Positions 16,999 through 25,524 of a DNA stretch of 64,000 nucleotides are shown piece by piece. Below the pieces are notes generated by a model. The model saw only the letters and a list, made by a program, of their open reading frames with translations. It was not told the DNA's origin and searched no databases. The first letter of the stretch is position 1. Each line of letters opens with the position of its first letter. The DNA comes from Psychrobacillus sp. NEAU-3TGS. Lineage in GTDB: Bacteria > Bacillota > Bacilli > Bacillales_A > Planococcaceae. The translations under genes were made by a program, and so were the position numbers. Where the stretch lies: NCBI RefSeq assembly GCF_029955155.1, contig NZ_JAPNOZ010000001.1, positions 19,813-83,812 on the forward strand. Reading direction: 5' to 3'.

Positions 16999-17956
16999 AC
17001 TTTCTTCCTCCTAAAAATGATGTAATTGCTTCATTTGTCAAATATGCTCCAAGCTTTACGGTTCGATTATTTTCATCCAAAATTGGATTTACTTCCGAAA
17101 TATCAAAAGACAACACTTTTTCATGGGAAGTTACCGTTTTGATAATGGCACGAACAATGGAGGGATCCAAGCCAAATGGTGATGGAGCACTTACACCAGG
17201 TGCAAATGCAGCATTTAGCACATCCGTACATAATGTAAGCATGATCCAATCATGCGCTTGGATAAACTTCTCTATCTCTGTTTTCACCTGGTCCATCTGA
17301 CCATCGTGCATATTCTCTTCTAAGATATATTGGACGTTTAGTTCATCTGCTCTGTTGAATAATTCTTGCGTATTTCCGTAGCGCTGAATACCAAGCACGA
17401 AATAACTACTGTTCTCATCCTGTTCCAGTATCTGTCTGAACATCGTACCCGAAGAAGTCTGTTCATCATATGGTCGTAAATCGAAGTGTGCGTCAATATT
17501 GATAATTCCTAGCTTCGCTTCTTTCCCAATATTTTCTCGAACCCCTAGATAATGTCCGTAAGCGGTTTCATGTCCGCCCCCAAGAATAATTGGAATCATT
17601 TTTTTACTCAGCACACTATTTACAGCTTCCCCTAACTGTTGTTGAGCTTTTTCTAGGTCATTTCCAACACACTCAATTGTCCCTATATCCGCTAAATGTT
17701 TATCGGCAGCTAACCTCCATGGTAGCTTTGCCAATTCGGATCGTAATGCATCAGGTGCTTTTGCCGCTCCTAGCTGTCCTTTGTTTCTACGAACTCCTTC
17801 TTCACTTTCAAAACCTATAATTATACAAGTCTCCACCATAGATTGAAGCGCTTCCATTTTTTCAAGCTCAATAACTTGGTGATACCGGAAACTTGTTCTA
17901 TCTTCCAGATGATCCGTACGTCCCGACCAAATATCCTTCTTCACTTTTTTTAGCAA
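16982..17956 (-). CDS. hutG: formimidoylglutamase / ureohydrolase family enzyme
   Basis: A 324-residue ureohydrolase (arginase/agmatinase fold). The length and the APGVSAPSPFGL stretch favour HutG, which turns N-formimino-L-glutamate into glutamate and formamide, the last step of histidine use. Mn ligands: GGGHE (His129), DAHFD (Asp155, His157, Asp159) and Glu288. At the fourth motif, where arginases read SFDxD, this protein has LCTD, so one Asp is replaced by Cys243 while Asp245 is kept; I believe this occurs in related HutG proteins but could not check. No other hut gene is nearby. Start TTG at 17956 after AAAGGATGG. Confidence 0.8.
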   Translation of the reverse strand: MLKKVKKDIWSGRTDHLEDRTSFRYHQVIELEKMEALQSMVETCIIIGFESEEGVRRNKGQLGAAKAPDALRSELAKLPWRLAADKHLADIGTIECVGNDLEKAQQQLGEAVNSVLSKKMIPIILGGGHETAYGHYLGVRENIGKEAKLGIINIDAHFDLRPYDEQTSSGTMFRQILEQDENSSYFVLGIQRYGNTQELFNRADELNVQYILEENMHDGQMDQVKTEIEKFIQAHDWIMLTLCTDVLNAAFAPGVSAPSPFGLDPSIVRAIIKTVTSHEKVLSFDISEVNPILDENNRTVKLGAYLTNEAITSFLGGRKYDTST

Positions 17957-18001
17957 GTCTATCCATCCTTTCTTAAACTGAAGAATTTACATTTTTATCA
18001 A

Positions 18002-18023
18002 TTATAAATTAACTTATTTATAA
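18002..18023. promoter_or_regulatory. candidate LysR operator
   Basis: Perfect 8-bp dyad TTATAAAT-N6-ATTTATAA in the divergent hutG/LysR intergenic region. It fits the T-N11-A style of LysR sites, but the DNA is very AT-rich, so chance is not excluded. Confidence 0.45.
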
Positions 18024-18085
18024 ATTCTAATATATAATTACTATAAATATATAGCTTGTAACTATAAATAATGGAGGTGTTCTAG

Positions 18086-18967
18086 ATGGATTTAAAACAA
18101 CTTAACTATTTTGTCTCAATAGTGGATCATAGGAGCTTTTCTAAAGCGGCGGAAAAACTGCATATTTCGCAGCCGTCACTAAGTAATGCGGTAAAAAGCT
18201 TAGAGAGTGAATTAGGTTTTCAAATTCTTGACCGGAATACGAGGAATATTGAGTTAACGGAAGCTGGAACTATTTTATATAAAAAGGCATCTCGTCTTTT
18301 ATTGGAGATGGAGAGCGTTAAAAAAGAGATGGAGGATGTTAAGAACATAGGAAGCGGAGAGATACAGCTCGGCATGATTGAATCGGTAAAGCATTGGATT
18401 CCCAAAGTAATTCTTCAATACAATGATGATTTTCCGAATATGCGCATCAAACTAACCGAAGTACTAAGTGGAAATGATGTAAAAAATTCGTTACGAAATT
18501 ACAAGACACATGCCATCATCACTAACCAATTTATACAAGAAGATGATATCGAAACAATTCCCTTATATAATGAAAAACTAGTATTAGTACTTCATCAGAG
18601 CAATCCGTTAACGAATAAAACAACCATTACATTTAAAGACCTTATAGGAGAGCCTTTTATTATAAGCAGTGAGGGGTTTCAAACAAGAGAAGATGTGTTG
18701 AGTGCCTTTGAAATGGAAGGCGTAATTCCTACGATAAAATATGAGATTGAGCGTTTTGAAACAGCATTAAGCTTAGTCCGAGAAGGGATCGGTATCTCGC
18801 TAATTCCAGAAAACTATCTACAGGCTCTACCAGATCATACACTTGTAAAAAAGTGCATCGATTCACCTTCCCTAGATAGAACTGTCTATTTGACTTATTT
18901 AAAAAACCGCTATGTTTCACCGGCCATCCATGCATTTATAAATAAAACAAAGCTGTTTTTTACCTAA
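18086..18967 (+). CDS. LysR-family transcriptional regulator
   Basis: A 293-residue LTTR. The N-terminal winged HTH (residues 1-60) reads LNYFVSIVDHRSFSKAAEKLHISQPSLSNAVKSLESELG and is complete; the effector-binding periplasmic-like fold follows (about 90-293). It is transcribed away from hutG-gltS and is the likely activator of that operon, in the manner of GltC or CitR-type regulators, with glutamate or a histidine-degradation intermediate as possible effector (inference). ATG at 18086 follows GGAGGTG. Confidence 0.92.
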   Translation: MDLKQLNYFVSIVDHRSFSKAAEKLHISQPSLSNAVKSLESELGFQILDRNTRNIELTEAGTILYKKASRLLLEMESVKKEMEDVKNIGSGEIQLGMIESVKHWIPKVILQYNDDFPNMRIKLTEVLSGNDVKNSLRNYKTHAIITNQFIQEDDIETIPLYNEKLVLVLHQSNPLTNKTTITFKDLIGEPFIISSEGFQTREDVLSAFEMEGVIPTIKYEIERFETALSLVREGIGISLIPENYLQALPDHTLVKKCIDSPSLDRTVYLTYLKNRYVSPAIHAFINKTKLFFT

Positions 18968-18976
18968 ACCAGTTAA

Positions 18977-19025
18977 AAAAGCTGATAGAACAAGTGCTCA
19001 AGGAGCATACATTCTACCAGCTTTT
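18977..19025. terminator. bidirectional terminator
   Basis: Arms 18977-18990 and 19012-19025 with an inner TGCTC/GAGCA helix, between the convergent LysR and TerD genes. It is about 80% alike to the element at 10214-10263. Confidence 0.8.
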
Positions 19026-19050
19026 ATCATTCTATTAGGTTATTAAAATA

Positions 19051-20208
19051 TTATTTGAACTCAATTACTCCTCGATCCATCTCAAATAAGCCATCTGCAT
19101 ATAGCTCCGGCGAACGTTCGGAACCAGATTTTGAATACCTCTCTACGTGACTGACGCTAATATTATTAGCATCTGTAAAATCAATATGTGCAATCGCCAC
19201 CCAGTAGGCAAAATGATTTTTCTCATATAATGGACTAGTTATCCGTTGACCCATTTGATTGTCCACAACAGCCTGCGCCTTCATACTCTTAAAACTGCCA
19301 AAACCATTACTAACTGCACTATAAGACGCAAACAATACATATTTTAACTTGGAAGGATCATGTATCACAATGGTTTCTTTCCCTGCCACTCGACTATCCC
19401 CATCTAGCGTAATAAATGGTGCCCGATTAGCATGACCCAATGAACGATAGTAAACTTTCCCACTCTCCCCATTCTTCAATACGTAAAAGCAATACAAGTC
19501 TAAATCTTTTTTAGGATTCGCCCACTCTAAAGTCGCCACAATTTTATTGGACTTAGCGATCGACACGGATTCTTTTTTCTTCAGATTTATATTCATTTTC
19601 TGAAGGTTTGGCTTTGGCTTTTCTTCGGCCGATGCTTTTACAGGAGGAGTAGGATCACTTTTTATATCGCTTGCCCCTTGTTCTATCTCTAAACCATAGT
19701 TTAAGCATAATGCCTCCAATCCCCCGTTAAATCCACTACCGATTACACTAAACTTCCACTGTCCTTGATGTCTATACAGCTCCCCAACAACGATTGCCGT
19801 CTCTTGTTGTAAATCATCACCAAAAGCATAAGTGTATAGAGTAGCCCCTGCAGCGTCTCTTATAAGAAGCTCTAATTTGTCTACTTCCTGAAAACGTAAA
19901 TTTTGTGCGTCCCCTTCATGAATAGATAAGGAAATAGCTATTTTTTCAATTGCTTCTGGCACTACATTCAATTGAACAAAAATCGAACCATCTAAAGGCG
20001 TTTGTTTTGCATAACTAACTGATTTATCTGGACTATTTGGTTGACCATAAAAGATAAAGTGTTCATCTTTCTCACAGCGATTGCCTGCCTGCAATAAGAA
20101 AGAAGAAATATCGAGCTCCATTTGCTTTTTCGGTGTCGACCATCGTACAAAACATTCAAGTTGCGTTATATTGTCCAATTTAACCTTTTGCCCACGTTGG
20201 ATTTGCAT
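19051..20208 (-). CDS. TerD-family protein with two TerD-like domains
   Basis: A 385-residue cytosolic protein. Residues 1-180 form one TerD-type beta-sandwich (MQIQRGQKVKLDNI start, LDISSFLL, LYRHQGQWKFSVIGSGFNGGLEAL). Residues about 205-385 form a second, divergent one (MNINLKKKESVSI, DLDLYCFY, HIDFTDANNISVSH). A Pro/Lys/Glu linker lies between. TerD proteins bind calcium and are part of tellurite and stress-response systems, often linked to membrane and phage defence; the classical acidic calcium loop (DxDxxxD with GDDE) is not obvious in either copy. No other ter gene is nearby, so it is an orphan. Start ATG 20208 after AAAGGGGTG. Confidence 0.85.
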   Translation of the reverse strand: MQIQRGQKVKLDNITQLECFVRWSTPKKQMELDISSFLLQAGNRCEKDEHFIFYGQPNSPDKSVSYAKQTPLDGSIFVQLNVVPEAIEKIAISLSIHEGDAQNLRFQEVDKLELLIRDAAGATLYTYAFGDDLQQETAIVVGELYRHQGQWKFSVIGSGFNGGLEALCLNYGLEIEQGASDIKSDPTPPVKASAEEKPKPNLQKMNINLKKKESVSIAKSNKIVATLEWANPKKDLDLYCFYVLKNGESGKVYYRSLGHANRAPFITLDGDSRVAGKETIVIHDPSKLKYVLFASYSAVSNGFGSFKSMKAQAVVDNQMGQRITSPLYEKNHFAYWVAIAHIDFTDANNISVSHVERYSKSGSERSPELYADGLFEMDRGVIEFK

Positions 20209-20350
20209 GAAAACACCCCTTTGGATTAGTACCTACATTATACAAGATACGCAATATTTTCTGTATTAAATATAACGAATAGCGTGGGCAGAGCTCTCCT
20301 TTCAAATAATCCTAATTTTCTCTATAATAATAGAAAAAGGAGGATGTCCA

Positions 20351-20677
20351 ATGCCAGTTTACAATAAACTAGTACGCGATCTAATACCACAAGTCATCGA
20401 AAAATCAGGTAGCAAATTCACTACCCGCACACTCGATCCTTCCGAACACTTAACGGAAATAAAGAGAAAGCTTTATGAAGAAGTACAGGAATTCCAAGAA
20501 ACGACGAATAACCAAGATGCACTAGAGGAACTAGCCGACATTTTGGAGCTAATTCATGCTGCCCTTCCTATTCATGAGGCTACCTATGAAGATTTAGAGA
20601 GAATCCGCATTGCTAAGAAAGAAAAACGTGGTGGATTTGAGGAAGGGATTTATTTGATAGAGGTTAAGGATGAATAA
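20351..20677 (+). CDS. MazG-like / phosphoribosyl-ATP pyrophosphohydrolase-like NTP hydrolase
   Basis: A 108-residue all-alpha NTP pyrophosphatase domain. The metal-binding acids are visible as KLYEEVQEFQE (about 38-48) and ALEELADILELI (57-68), the ExxE-x12-ExxD arrangement of MazG/HisE proteins. It begins MPVYNKLVRDLIPQVIEKSG, shared by housekeeping family members thought to clean up abnormal nucleotides. No histidine biosynthesis gene is near, so a HisE role is unlikely. Strong ribosome binding site AAAGGAGGATG before the ATG. Confidence 0.88.
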   Translation: MPVYNKLVRDLIPQVIEKSGSKFTTRTLDPSEHLTEIKRKLYEEVQEFQETTNNQDALEELADILELIHAALPIHEATYEDLERIRIAKKEKRGGFEEGIYLIEVKDE

Positions 20678-20822
20678 GTTACGTCTTATTACGTCTATAA
20701 GACTTTTCCTCCTCAGCAATACTAACAGTATAATTTTTAGTTAACGTTCGAGAAAAGTATCAATATAACACTGGCTCAGAAATATACATAAATTGTAAGA
20801 GCCTGCAAAAGTGACATGATCA

Positions 20823-20875
20823 CTTCCACAAGCTCCTAATTATGAATCTATTAACTTCTGCTTCCACAAGCTCTT
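20823..20875. repeat. short tandem repeat after the SDR gene
   Basis: Two copies of CTTCCACAAGCTCCT (20823-20837; 20861-20875 with one change), 38 bases apart, downstream of the SDR stop. A small AAGTGA/TCACTT hairpin at 20809-20825 lies next to them and may be a weak terminator of the minus-strand gene. Confidence 0.4.
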
Positions 20876-20880
20876 CCCTA

Positions 20881-21630
20881 TTATTTCGCCGTAACCCCAC
20901 CATCAACTGGCAACTCAATACCTGTAATATGGCTTGCTTCGTCTGATGCTAAGAACAATACTGCTGTTGCCACTTCTTCTGCTTTCCCGAGGTTCGGTAG
21001 AGCAATTTGAGACAAGAAGTAGTCTTTGTATTGCGGACTTTCCATATGTGGTGCGCTCATTGGTGTGACAATATAGCCAGGGTATACTGCGTTCACACGG
21101 ATGTTCTTCTTACCGTAGTCAACAGCTGCTGCTTTTGTAATGGAACGCACAGCACCTTTTGAAGCTGTGTAAGCTCCTGCTCCGGCCATCCCAGTTAAGG
21201 CAGAGATTGAAGCAATATTTACGATCGAACCACCTTCATTTTTCTCCATAAGTGGGATTGCTAGCTGCATTCCGAACATCGTCCCATTGATGTTGATGGC
21301 ATATGTTCGTGCCCAGTCCTCTTCTGTTTGCTCCAAGAATCCCTTAGCCAATGATATTCCTGCATTGTTTACTAAGATGTCGAGTTTACCGAAAGCTTCA
21401 ATTGTTTTGTTATAAACGTTTTCCCAATCTTCTTTTGACGCAACATTATGTTTGATGGCAATTGCTTCTCCACCATTTTCTTTTATTTGTGCGACTACTG
21501 CTTCTGTTGCTTCAAAGTTGATGTCTGTTACTACAACCTTGGCACCTTCTCTTGCAAATAATAGGGCTTCGGCTTCTCCCATTCCACTTCCTGCTCCTGT
21601 AATTACAGCTACTTTGCCTGCTAATCTCAT
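20881..21630 (-). CDS. short-chain dehydrogenase/reductase (SDR)
   Basis: A 249-residue classical SDR. Nucleotide site TGAGSGMGEAEA (residues 11-22), structural NNAG near 88, and the catalytic Ser-Tyr-Lys set in IASISALTGMAGAGAYTASKG (Tyr and Lys in YTASK). The Asp of VVTDINF after the second strand suggests NAD rather than NADP. The substrate is unknown; it resembles 3-oxoacyl-ACP reductase/alcohol dehydrogenase relatives. ATG at 21630 after GAGGTGAAGG is chosen over an upstream start that would cover the promoter. It diverges from a TetR gene with a palindrome between them, so it is the probable target of that repressor. Confidence 0.9.
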   Translation of the reverse strand: MRLAGKVAVITGAGSGMGEAEALLFAREGAKVVVTDINFEATEAVVAQIKENGGEAIAIKHNVASKEDWENVYNKTIEAFGKLDILVNNAGISLAKGFLEQTEEDWARTYAININGTMFGMQLAIPLMEKNEGGSIVNIASISALTGMAGAGAYTASKGAVRSITKAAAVDYGKKNIRVNAVYPGYIVTPMSAPHMESPQYKDYFLSQIALPNLGKAEEVATAVLFLASDEASHITGIELPVDGGVTAK

Positions 21631-21654
21631 TTCCTTCACCTCGTGGTTAAATTT

Positions 21655-21671
21655 TGATAGTCTAACTATCA
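21655..21671. promoter_or_regulatory. candidate TetR operator
   Basis: Perfect palindrome TGATAGT-CTA-ACTATCA in the 112-base space between the divergent SDR and TetR genes, 25 bases from the SDR start. Confidence 0.7.
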
Positions 21672-21742
21672 TTTATTTTACTCCTGAAAATGAGCAGATG
21701 CAAACTTAAACGATGTATAATAAAAATAAAGGAGGTTATTCT

Positions 21743-22384
21743 ATGCCACTAAGTGTTCGCGAACAAAATAAATCCACGCGTTATCAACATATTGTTTCCG
21801 TAGCTGAGCGCTTATTTCTACAACATGGATTAGATAGCGTCCAAATGCAAGATGTAGCCAATGAGGCAAAAGTCGGAATCGCCACCGTTTTTCGCTACTT
21901 TCCTAAAAAAGATAAACTTATTGTTGCAGTTGCAATTCAAAACCTGGAAAGAATACTTCCGGCATTTGAACAGATTGCAGCTTCGCCTAAAACGGCGTAT
22001 GAACGATTAGAAGATGTGTTAAGTTTCTTGCTTGAGGAAGATCAACACTCTCCTCAAGGTAATTCCTCCAAATTTCGGGAAGCTTTTGAAAGCTATGCTT
22101 CTTTTACAAAAGAGCCATTACCAGACATTGATGACTATATCGAGATTCAGAAACAAATAAGTAATAGCCTTAACCCGATTATGGAAGATGGGAAAACAGA
22201 TGGATCCATTCGAACGGATATAGTTACTAAAGAAACGCTCATAACAATTATCAATACGTTCGGTACTTTCGTAAGTAATGTGGTGTTGAAAGCACCTATT
22301 TCATTTTTAGAGGAAGATATAGAACCACATATTCAGCAACGTGTATTAAAAGATATTCTCTTATCTTATGTACGATCAGTTTGA
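21743..22384 (+). CDS. TetR-family transcriptional repressor
   Basis: A 213-residue TetR regulator. The HTH (about residues 15-60) reads HIVSVAERLFLQHGLDSVQMQDVANEAKVGIATVFRYFPKKDKLIVAV, typical of the family; the rest is the ligand-binding helical domain. The ATG at 21743 is chosen because AAAGGAGGT lies 6 bases upstream, while the longer frame starting at 21713 covers that site. It diverges from the SDR gene and probably controls both it and itself through the 21655-21671 palindrome. The RibD-like gene 38 bases downstream may be co-transcribed. Confidence 0.92.
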   Translation: MPLSVREQNKSTRYQHIVSVAERLFLQHGLDSVQMQDVANEAKVGIATVFRYFPKKDKLIVAVAIQNLERILPAFEQIAASPKTAYERLEDVLSFLLEEDQHSPQGNSSKFREAFESYASFTKEPLPDIDDYIEIQKQISNSLNPIMEDGKTDGSIRTDIVTKETLITIINTFGTFVSNVVLKAPISFLEEDIEPHIQQRVLKDILLSYVRSV

Positions 22385-22422
22385 TGCTGAAACCTTTGGA
22401 TACTAAACAATAGGAGGTACAT

Positions 22423-22956
22423 ATGACGAATCAAAGAAAAGCCGTAATGTTCATTGCGACAAGCTTAGATGGATATATCGCGACAAAGGATGATTCTTTG
22501 GAGTGGTTGTTTAAGGTTGAAGGAGAGGGCGATAATGGATATTCAGACTTCTACGACACAGTAGATACGGTAATTATGGGTAGACGCACGTACGACTGGC
22601 TTTTAGAACAGGAATTAGAAAGCTTTCCCTATGAGGGTAAGGAATGCTATGTTTTCTCTAGAACAGAAAGTCAGGATAATGAAAACGTCCAATTCTTTAA
22701 TGGGGATGTAGTCGGATTTACAAATCAATTGAAAAACAAAGAAGGTAAAAATATTTGGGTAATGGGCGGCGGAGACCTCATTCACTCGTTTATGAAAGAA
22801 GAATTAGTAGATGAGCTGATTATAACCGTATCTCCAGTAATAATTGGAAAAGGAATTCCTTTGTTCAAAGAAATCGATTTTGAAACAGAGCTTACCTTAA
22901 AGAGTGTCCGTCGTTTTAATCAATTTGCTGAGCTACGTTATGAAGTGAAAAGATAA
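22423..22956 (+). CDS. dihydrofolate reductase-like (RibD C-terminal domain) protein
   Basis: A 177-residue NADPH-dependent reductase of the RibD_C/YyaP-YwjB type. It starts KAVMFIATSLDGYIATKDDSLEWL and has the VIMGRRTYDWL and IWVMGGGDLIHSFMKEELVDELIITVSPVIIGKGIPLF elements of the fold. No deaminase domain is present, so it is not riboflavin RibD itself; such stand-alone proteins are widespread and mostly uncharacterised. It follows the TetR gene with an AGGAGGT ribosome binding site and ends in a strong terminator. Confidence 0.9.
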   Translation: MTNQRKAVMFIATSLDGYIATKDDSLEWLFKVEGEGDNGYSDFYDTVDTVIMGRRTYDWLLEQELESFPYEGKECYVFSRTESQDNENVQFFNGDVVGFTNQLKNKEGKNIWVMGGGDLIHSFMKEELVDELIITVSPVIIGKGIPLFKEIDFETELTLKSVRRFNQFAELRYEVKR

Positions 22957-22958
22957 CA

Positions 22959-23001
22959 AAAAGGACAAGACAGCGAAGCAATTCACTTGTCTTGTCCTTT
23001 T
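22959..23001 (+). terminator. intrinsic terminator
   Basis: AAAAGGACAAGAC (22959-22971) pairs perfectly with GTCTTGTCCTTTT (22989-23001), right after the RibD-like stop codon, with TCTT next. Confidence 0.85.
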
Positions 23002-23045
23002 CTTATTAAACAGTCTGCAGAAGCGTTTGGGAATAAAAAATAGAG

Positions 23046-23282
23046 TTACTCGCTTTTTACAAAATTAATTTTTTGCATTATTTTTTGAATTAATACGGGA
23101 AAATAGTAAGCACCAAAAAGAGCACAAATAAAAGCTTGAATCCAAGTTTTTAACCACGTAGATAAAAACAAACTATTGTACCCATTACTGATGGAGATTA
23201 ATATAAATGTAATAAAACAGGACATACTAAACGCCATTAAAAAAGCAAAAATAATTCGCTTATATCTATAATCAATATACAT
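23046..23282 (-). CDS. DUF2798 small membrane protein
   Basis: A 78-residue protein with two hydrophobic spans (about 10-30 and 45-65). It has the DUF2798 look: YKRIIFAFLMAFSMSCFITFILI, then a short loop and LKTWIQAFICALFGAYYFPVLIQKI. Function unknown. Start ATG at 23282 with a modest GGCGGT site. Confidence 0.75.
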   Translation of the reverse strand: MYIDYRYKRIIFAFLMAFSMSCFITFILISISNGYNSLFLSTWLKTWIQAFICALFGAYYFPVLIQKIMQKINFVKSE

Positions 23283-23646
23283 TTCTTACCGCCGTTCATT
23301 CAAGAATTATAAATCTTAATCTAATAGGTATTTAAGAGAACTTATATTAACATCTATATGTAGATTAGTAAAACGAATATTTAATTAGAATTATTAGAGT
23401 TTTTTGAGTGAGGGTGCAGTTAACTATTGGAGAGGCAATTGGCATTCAACGAGGTACTGTTAAACTCTTGTAATCGATGAAGTTAATAACGAGAGATACC
23501 GGATGTGAAATTATAAGGAAAACTCTTGAGTTGCCCCAATTCCACATCCATCTGAACCAGGGCAACTTATGATTAGCTCAATAAAAGCTAGCTATATCAT
23601 TATTATCAATTTTCCGCTATTACTTAAGCAGAATTTCTTCGTATTA
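23283..23646. other. gene-free gap with a possible gene relic
   Basis: No gene is supported here. A 21-codon frame at about 23407-23472 (ending IGIQRGTVKLL then TAA) looks like a helix-turn-helix scrap, without further support. A GTTGCCC/GGGCAAC hairpin spans about 23530-23567 and lies downstream of nothing obvious. Confidence 0.3.
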
Positions 23647-24651
23647 TTACACTTCTTCCTCGAAATAAATTTTATAAAACTTACGGTTCGTCACTTCGTC
23701 ATAACCGACTTCGATCAGTTCATTTACTTTTTCTATATCACGTACGTTTACTTGAATTTCGATATTGTCATCTAGTTTTATTTTTCGTTTATAATTTTTC
23801 TCTGCCTTTACAATGGCGCTCTCCGAAATTTCTGTTTCGTATGGCTTTACTGTATTGATCAAGACGTCTTTTTGAACTTCATTTGCTTGTTCGAATACTG
23901 TTTCAATATAGTCTTCCACTTGAAATTCTTCTTCATTTCGAAAATATTCCAGCGTTTTGTTCAAAAATCCTAGTTTATCGGTATTTGTAAATGTCTCTTC
24001 TTTTAAAATATACTTTTTACATTCAGTTAATGCTAGATTCGTTTTATGGTAGCTTTCATCCGCTACTTTAAGCTTTAAGAAGCGCTCCTGCCAGTAGACG
24101 ACATCTTCTTTTCTTTTGGTCTTCAAAAATACGGCCGGTTCTTCGTCTTGGCCCATATCGATAATGACGCACATATTATTTGCTTTCTTTACATTAATGC
24201 CGTCGATTCCATTCACAATTACATTGTTTTGGTCACTTTTCACATCAAGAAACATTTCTTTTTCTTCTATTTTTACAATAGCAATCACTTGTCTAACTTC
24301 ATCTTGAAACAAGCAATTTTCAAAGAAGCCGGTGAATAATTCACCATTTTTGATATTTGGATGCTGCGATACGCTGTGTAAGTGTTTCGCAATATACTGT
24401 GATTGTTCTAGGAAACTAGTTGGATTATCAAAAATACTCTTCACATATGTATATACTTCATTTAAACCAATATTCGTTTCATGAAAAAATGCGTATTGTT
24501 GGTCTAGGTCGAGTTTATGGAACGAAAGCTGCGTAAAAGCCGCTTCTAGCATAACCTCTGGCTGCGGGAATGCCTCTTGCCCGAGCACTAACTGATCGCC
24601 CATATAATGCACGACATACTGTGCTAATTTACTATCGCTTACTTCAAGCAT
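23647..24651 (-). CDS. nucleoid-associated protein, NdpA/YejK family
   Basis: A 334-residue soluble protein of the NA37/YejK family (pfam04245 style), DNA-associated in enterobacteria. Typical features are the N-terminal SDSKLAQYVVHYMGDQL, the middle FFENCLFQDEVRQVIAIVKIEEKEMFLDV and the C-terminal KRKIKLDDNIEIQVNVRDIEKVNELIEVGYDE. In Firmicutes the role is unknown, and such genes are often in accessory regions. The ATG at 24651 (M4 of the longest frame) is preferred since GAAGGTG lies 6 bases before it. The next gene upstream (24764-25279) runs the same way 112 bases away. Confidence 0.85.
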   Translation of the reverse strand: MLEVSDSKLAQYVVHYMGDQLVLGQEAFPQPEVMLEAAFTQLSFHKLDLDQQYAFFHETNIGLNEVYTYVKSIFDNPTSFLEQSQYIAKHLHSVSQHPNIKNGELFTGFFENCLFQDEVRQVIAIVKIEEKEMFLDVKSDQNNVIVNGIDGINVKKANNMCVIIDMGQDEEPAVFLKTKRKEDVVYWQERFLKLKVADESYHKTNLALTECKKYILKEETFTNTDKLGFLNKTLEYFRNEEEFQVEDYIETVFEQANEVQKDVLINTVKPYETEISESAIVKAEKNYKRKIKLDDNIEIQVNVRDIEKVNELIEVGYDEVTNRKFYKIYFEEEV

Positions 24652-24763
24652 GGTGTTCACCTTCTAAAATAGTTTTTGTAGATAATTTACCATAACATAA
24701 TCTGCTTGAAAGATGGCAAGTTCTCTCATAACGAGTAGTTTTTTTCCGATTCTTGCTTCCCCA

Positions 24764-25279
24764 CTAAATACGATGCAATGCTTCCAACGTATCTAACACA
24801 TGATCAAGAAAGTTCTCAATTTCTCCCATATTCTCTTCATTTATTTTGTGGAGAAACTCTATTTCTATCTTGTTTAGATAATCAGAAGCTTCCTCTTTAT
24901 ATACGTAGCTGAGTGTTTGTGTTAACTCAATTTCATCTTCCCAAATCTCGTTTAATGCTTGTTCGATTTTACTACATTGTATCTCTACATGTTGCACTTG
25001 CTTATAAAATCGTAATACTAAGGAACAGCCTAGTTGCTTTCCAGGCGTTTCTAGTATCTCCCCTGCTAAATCCTCTAAGGAAGCCTTTAATACAATTTCC
25101 GCAGTAACTTCTTGTTTGGAGACGAGTGTAAATTGAATGGCAAATTCCCTAGCAAGAACTGAAAAATCCATCCGATCTGACCGATTCGTAATATGTATCT
25201 GGTGCTCGATATTATCTAAATCATATACATGATTTTCAAATGCTACTTTTAAATTTTCAAAAATGGTTGGATCATACAT
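24764..25279 (-). CDS. conserved hypothetical protein, 171 residues
   Basis: No known domain recognised. The protein is acidic, soluble and predicted alpha/beta, starting MYDPTIFENLKVAFENHVYDLDN and ending NFLDHVLDTLEALHRI; the last 60 residues look like two amphipathic helices. I recall similar uncharacterised proteins in the Bacillus cereus group. Good GGAGGAAT ribosome binding site. A 9-bp palindrome (AATTTTCAT / ATGAAAATT, 25298-25320) lies just upstream of the start and could be an operator. Confidence 0.7.
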   Translation of the reverse strand: MYDPTIFENLKVAFENHVYDLDNIEHQIHITNRSDRMDFSVLAREFAIQFTLVSKQEVTAEIVLKASLEDLAGEILETPGKQLGCSLVLRFYKQVQHVEIQCSKIEQALNEIWEDEIELTQTLSYVYKEEASDYLNKIEIEFLHKINEENMGEIENFLDHVLDTLEALHRI

Positions 25280-25524
25280 TTATATTCCTCCACATAAAAT
25301 TTTCATTCATGATGAAAATTGGCACCCATGTTTTATTGAACATGCGTACCTACATTCACTTCTTATTTCTCTTTTCTTTTATCATACGCCATCTTCTAGC
25401 CTGTTTCGAATATTTTACTGTGATTCCTTACCTTTTTGATGCTTTTTGAGTTAATTGGCACATTGTAGTCCATACTTTTACTATGTATTACATTTGCGGA
25501 AAAAATTCAAAGGAGATCGTTATC

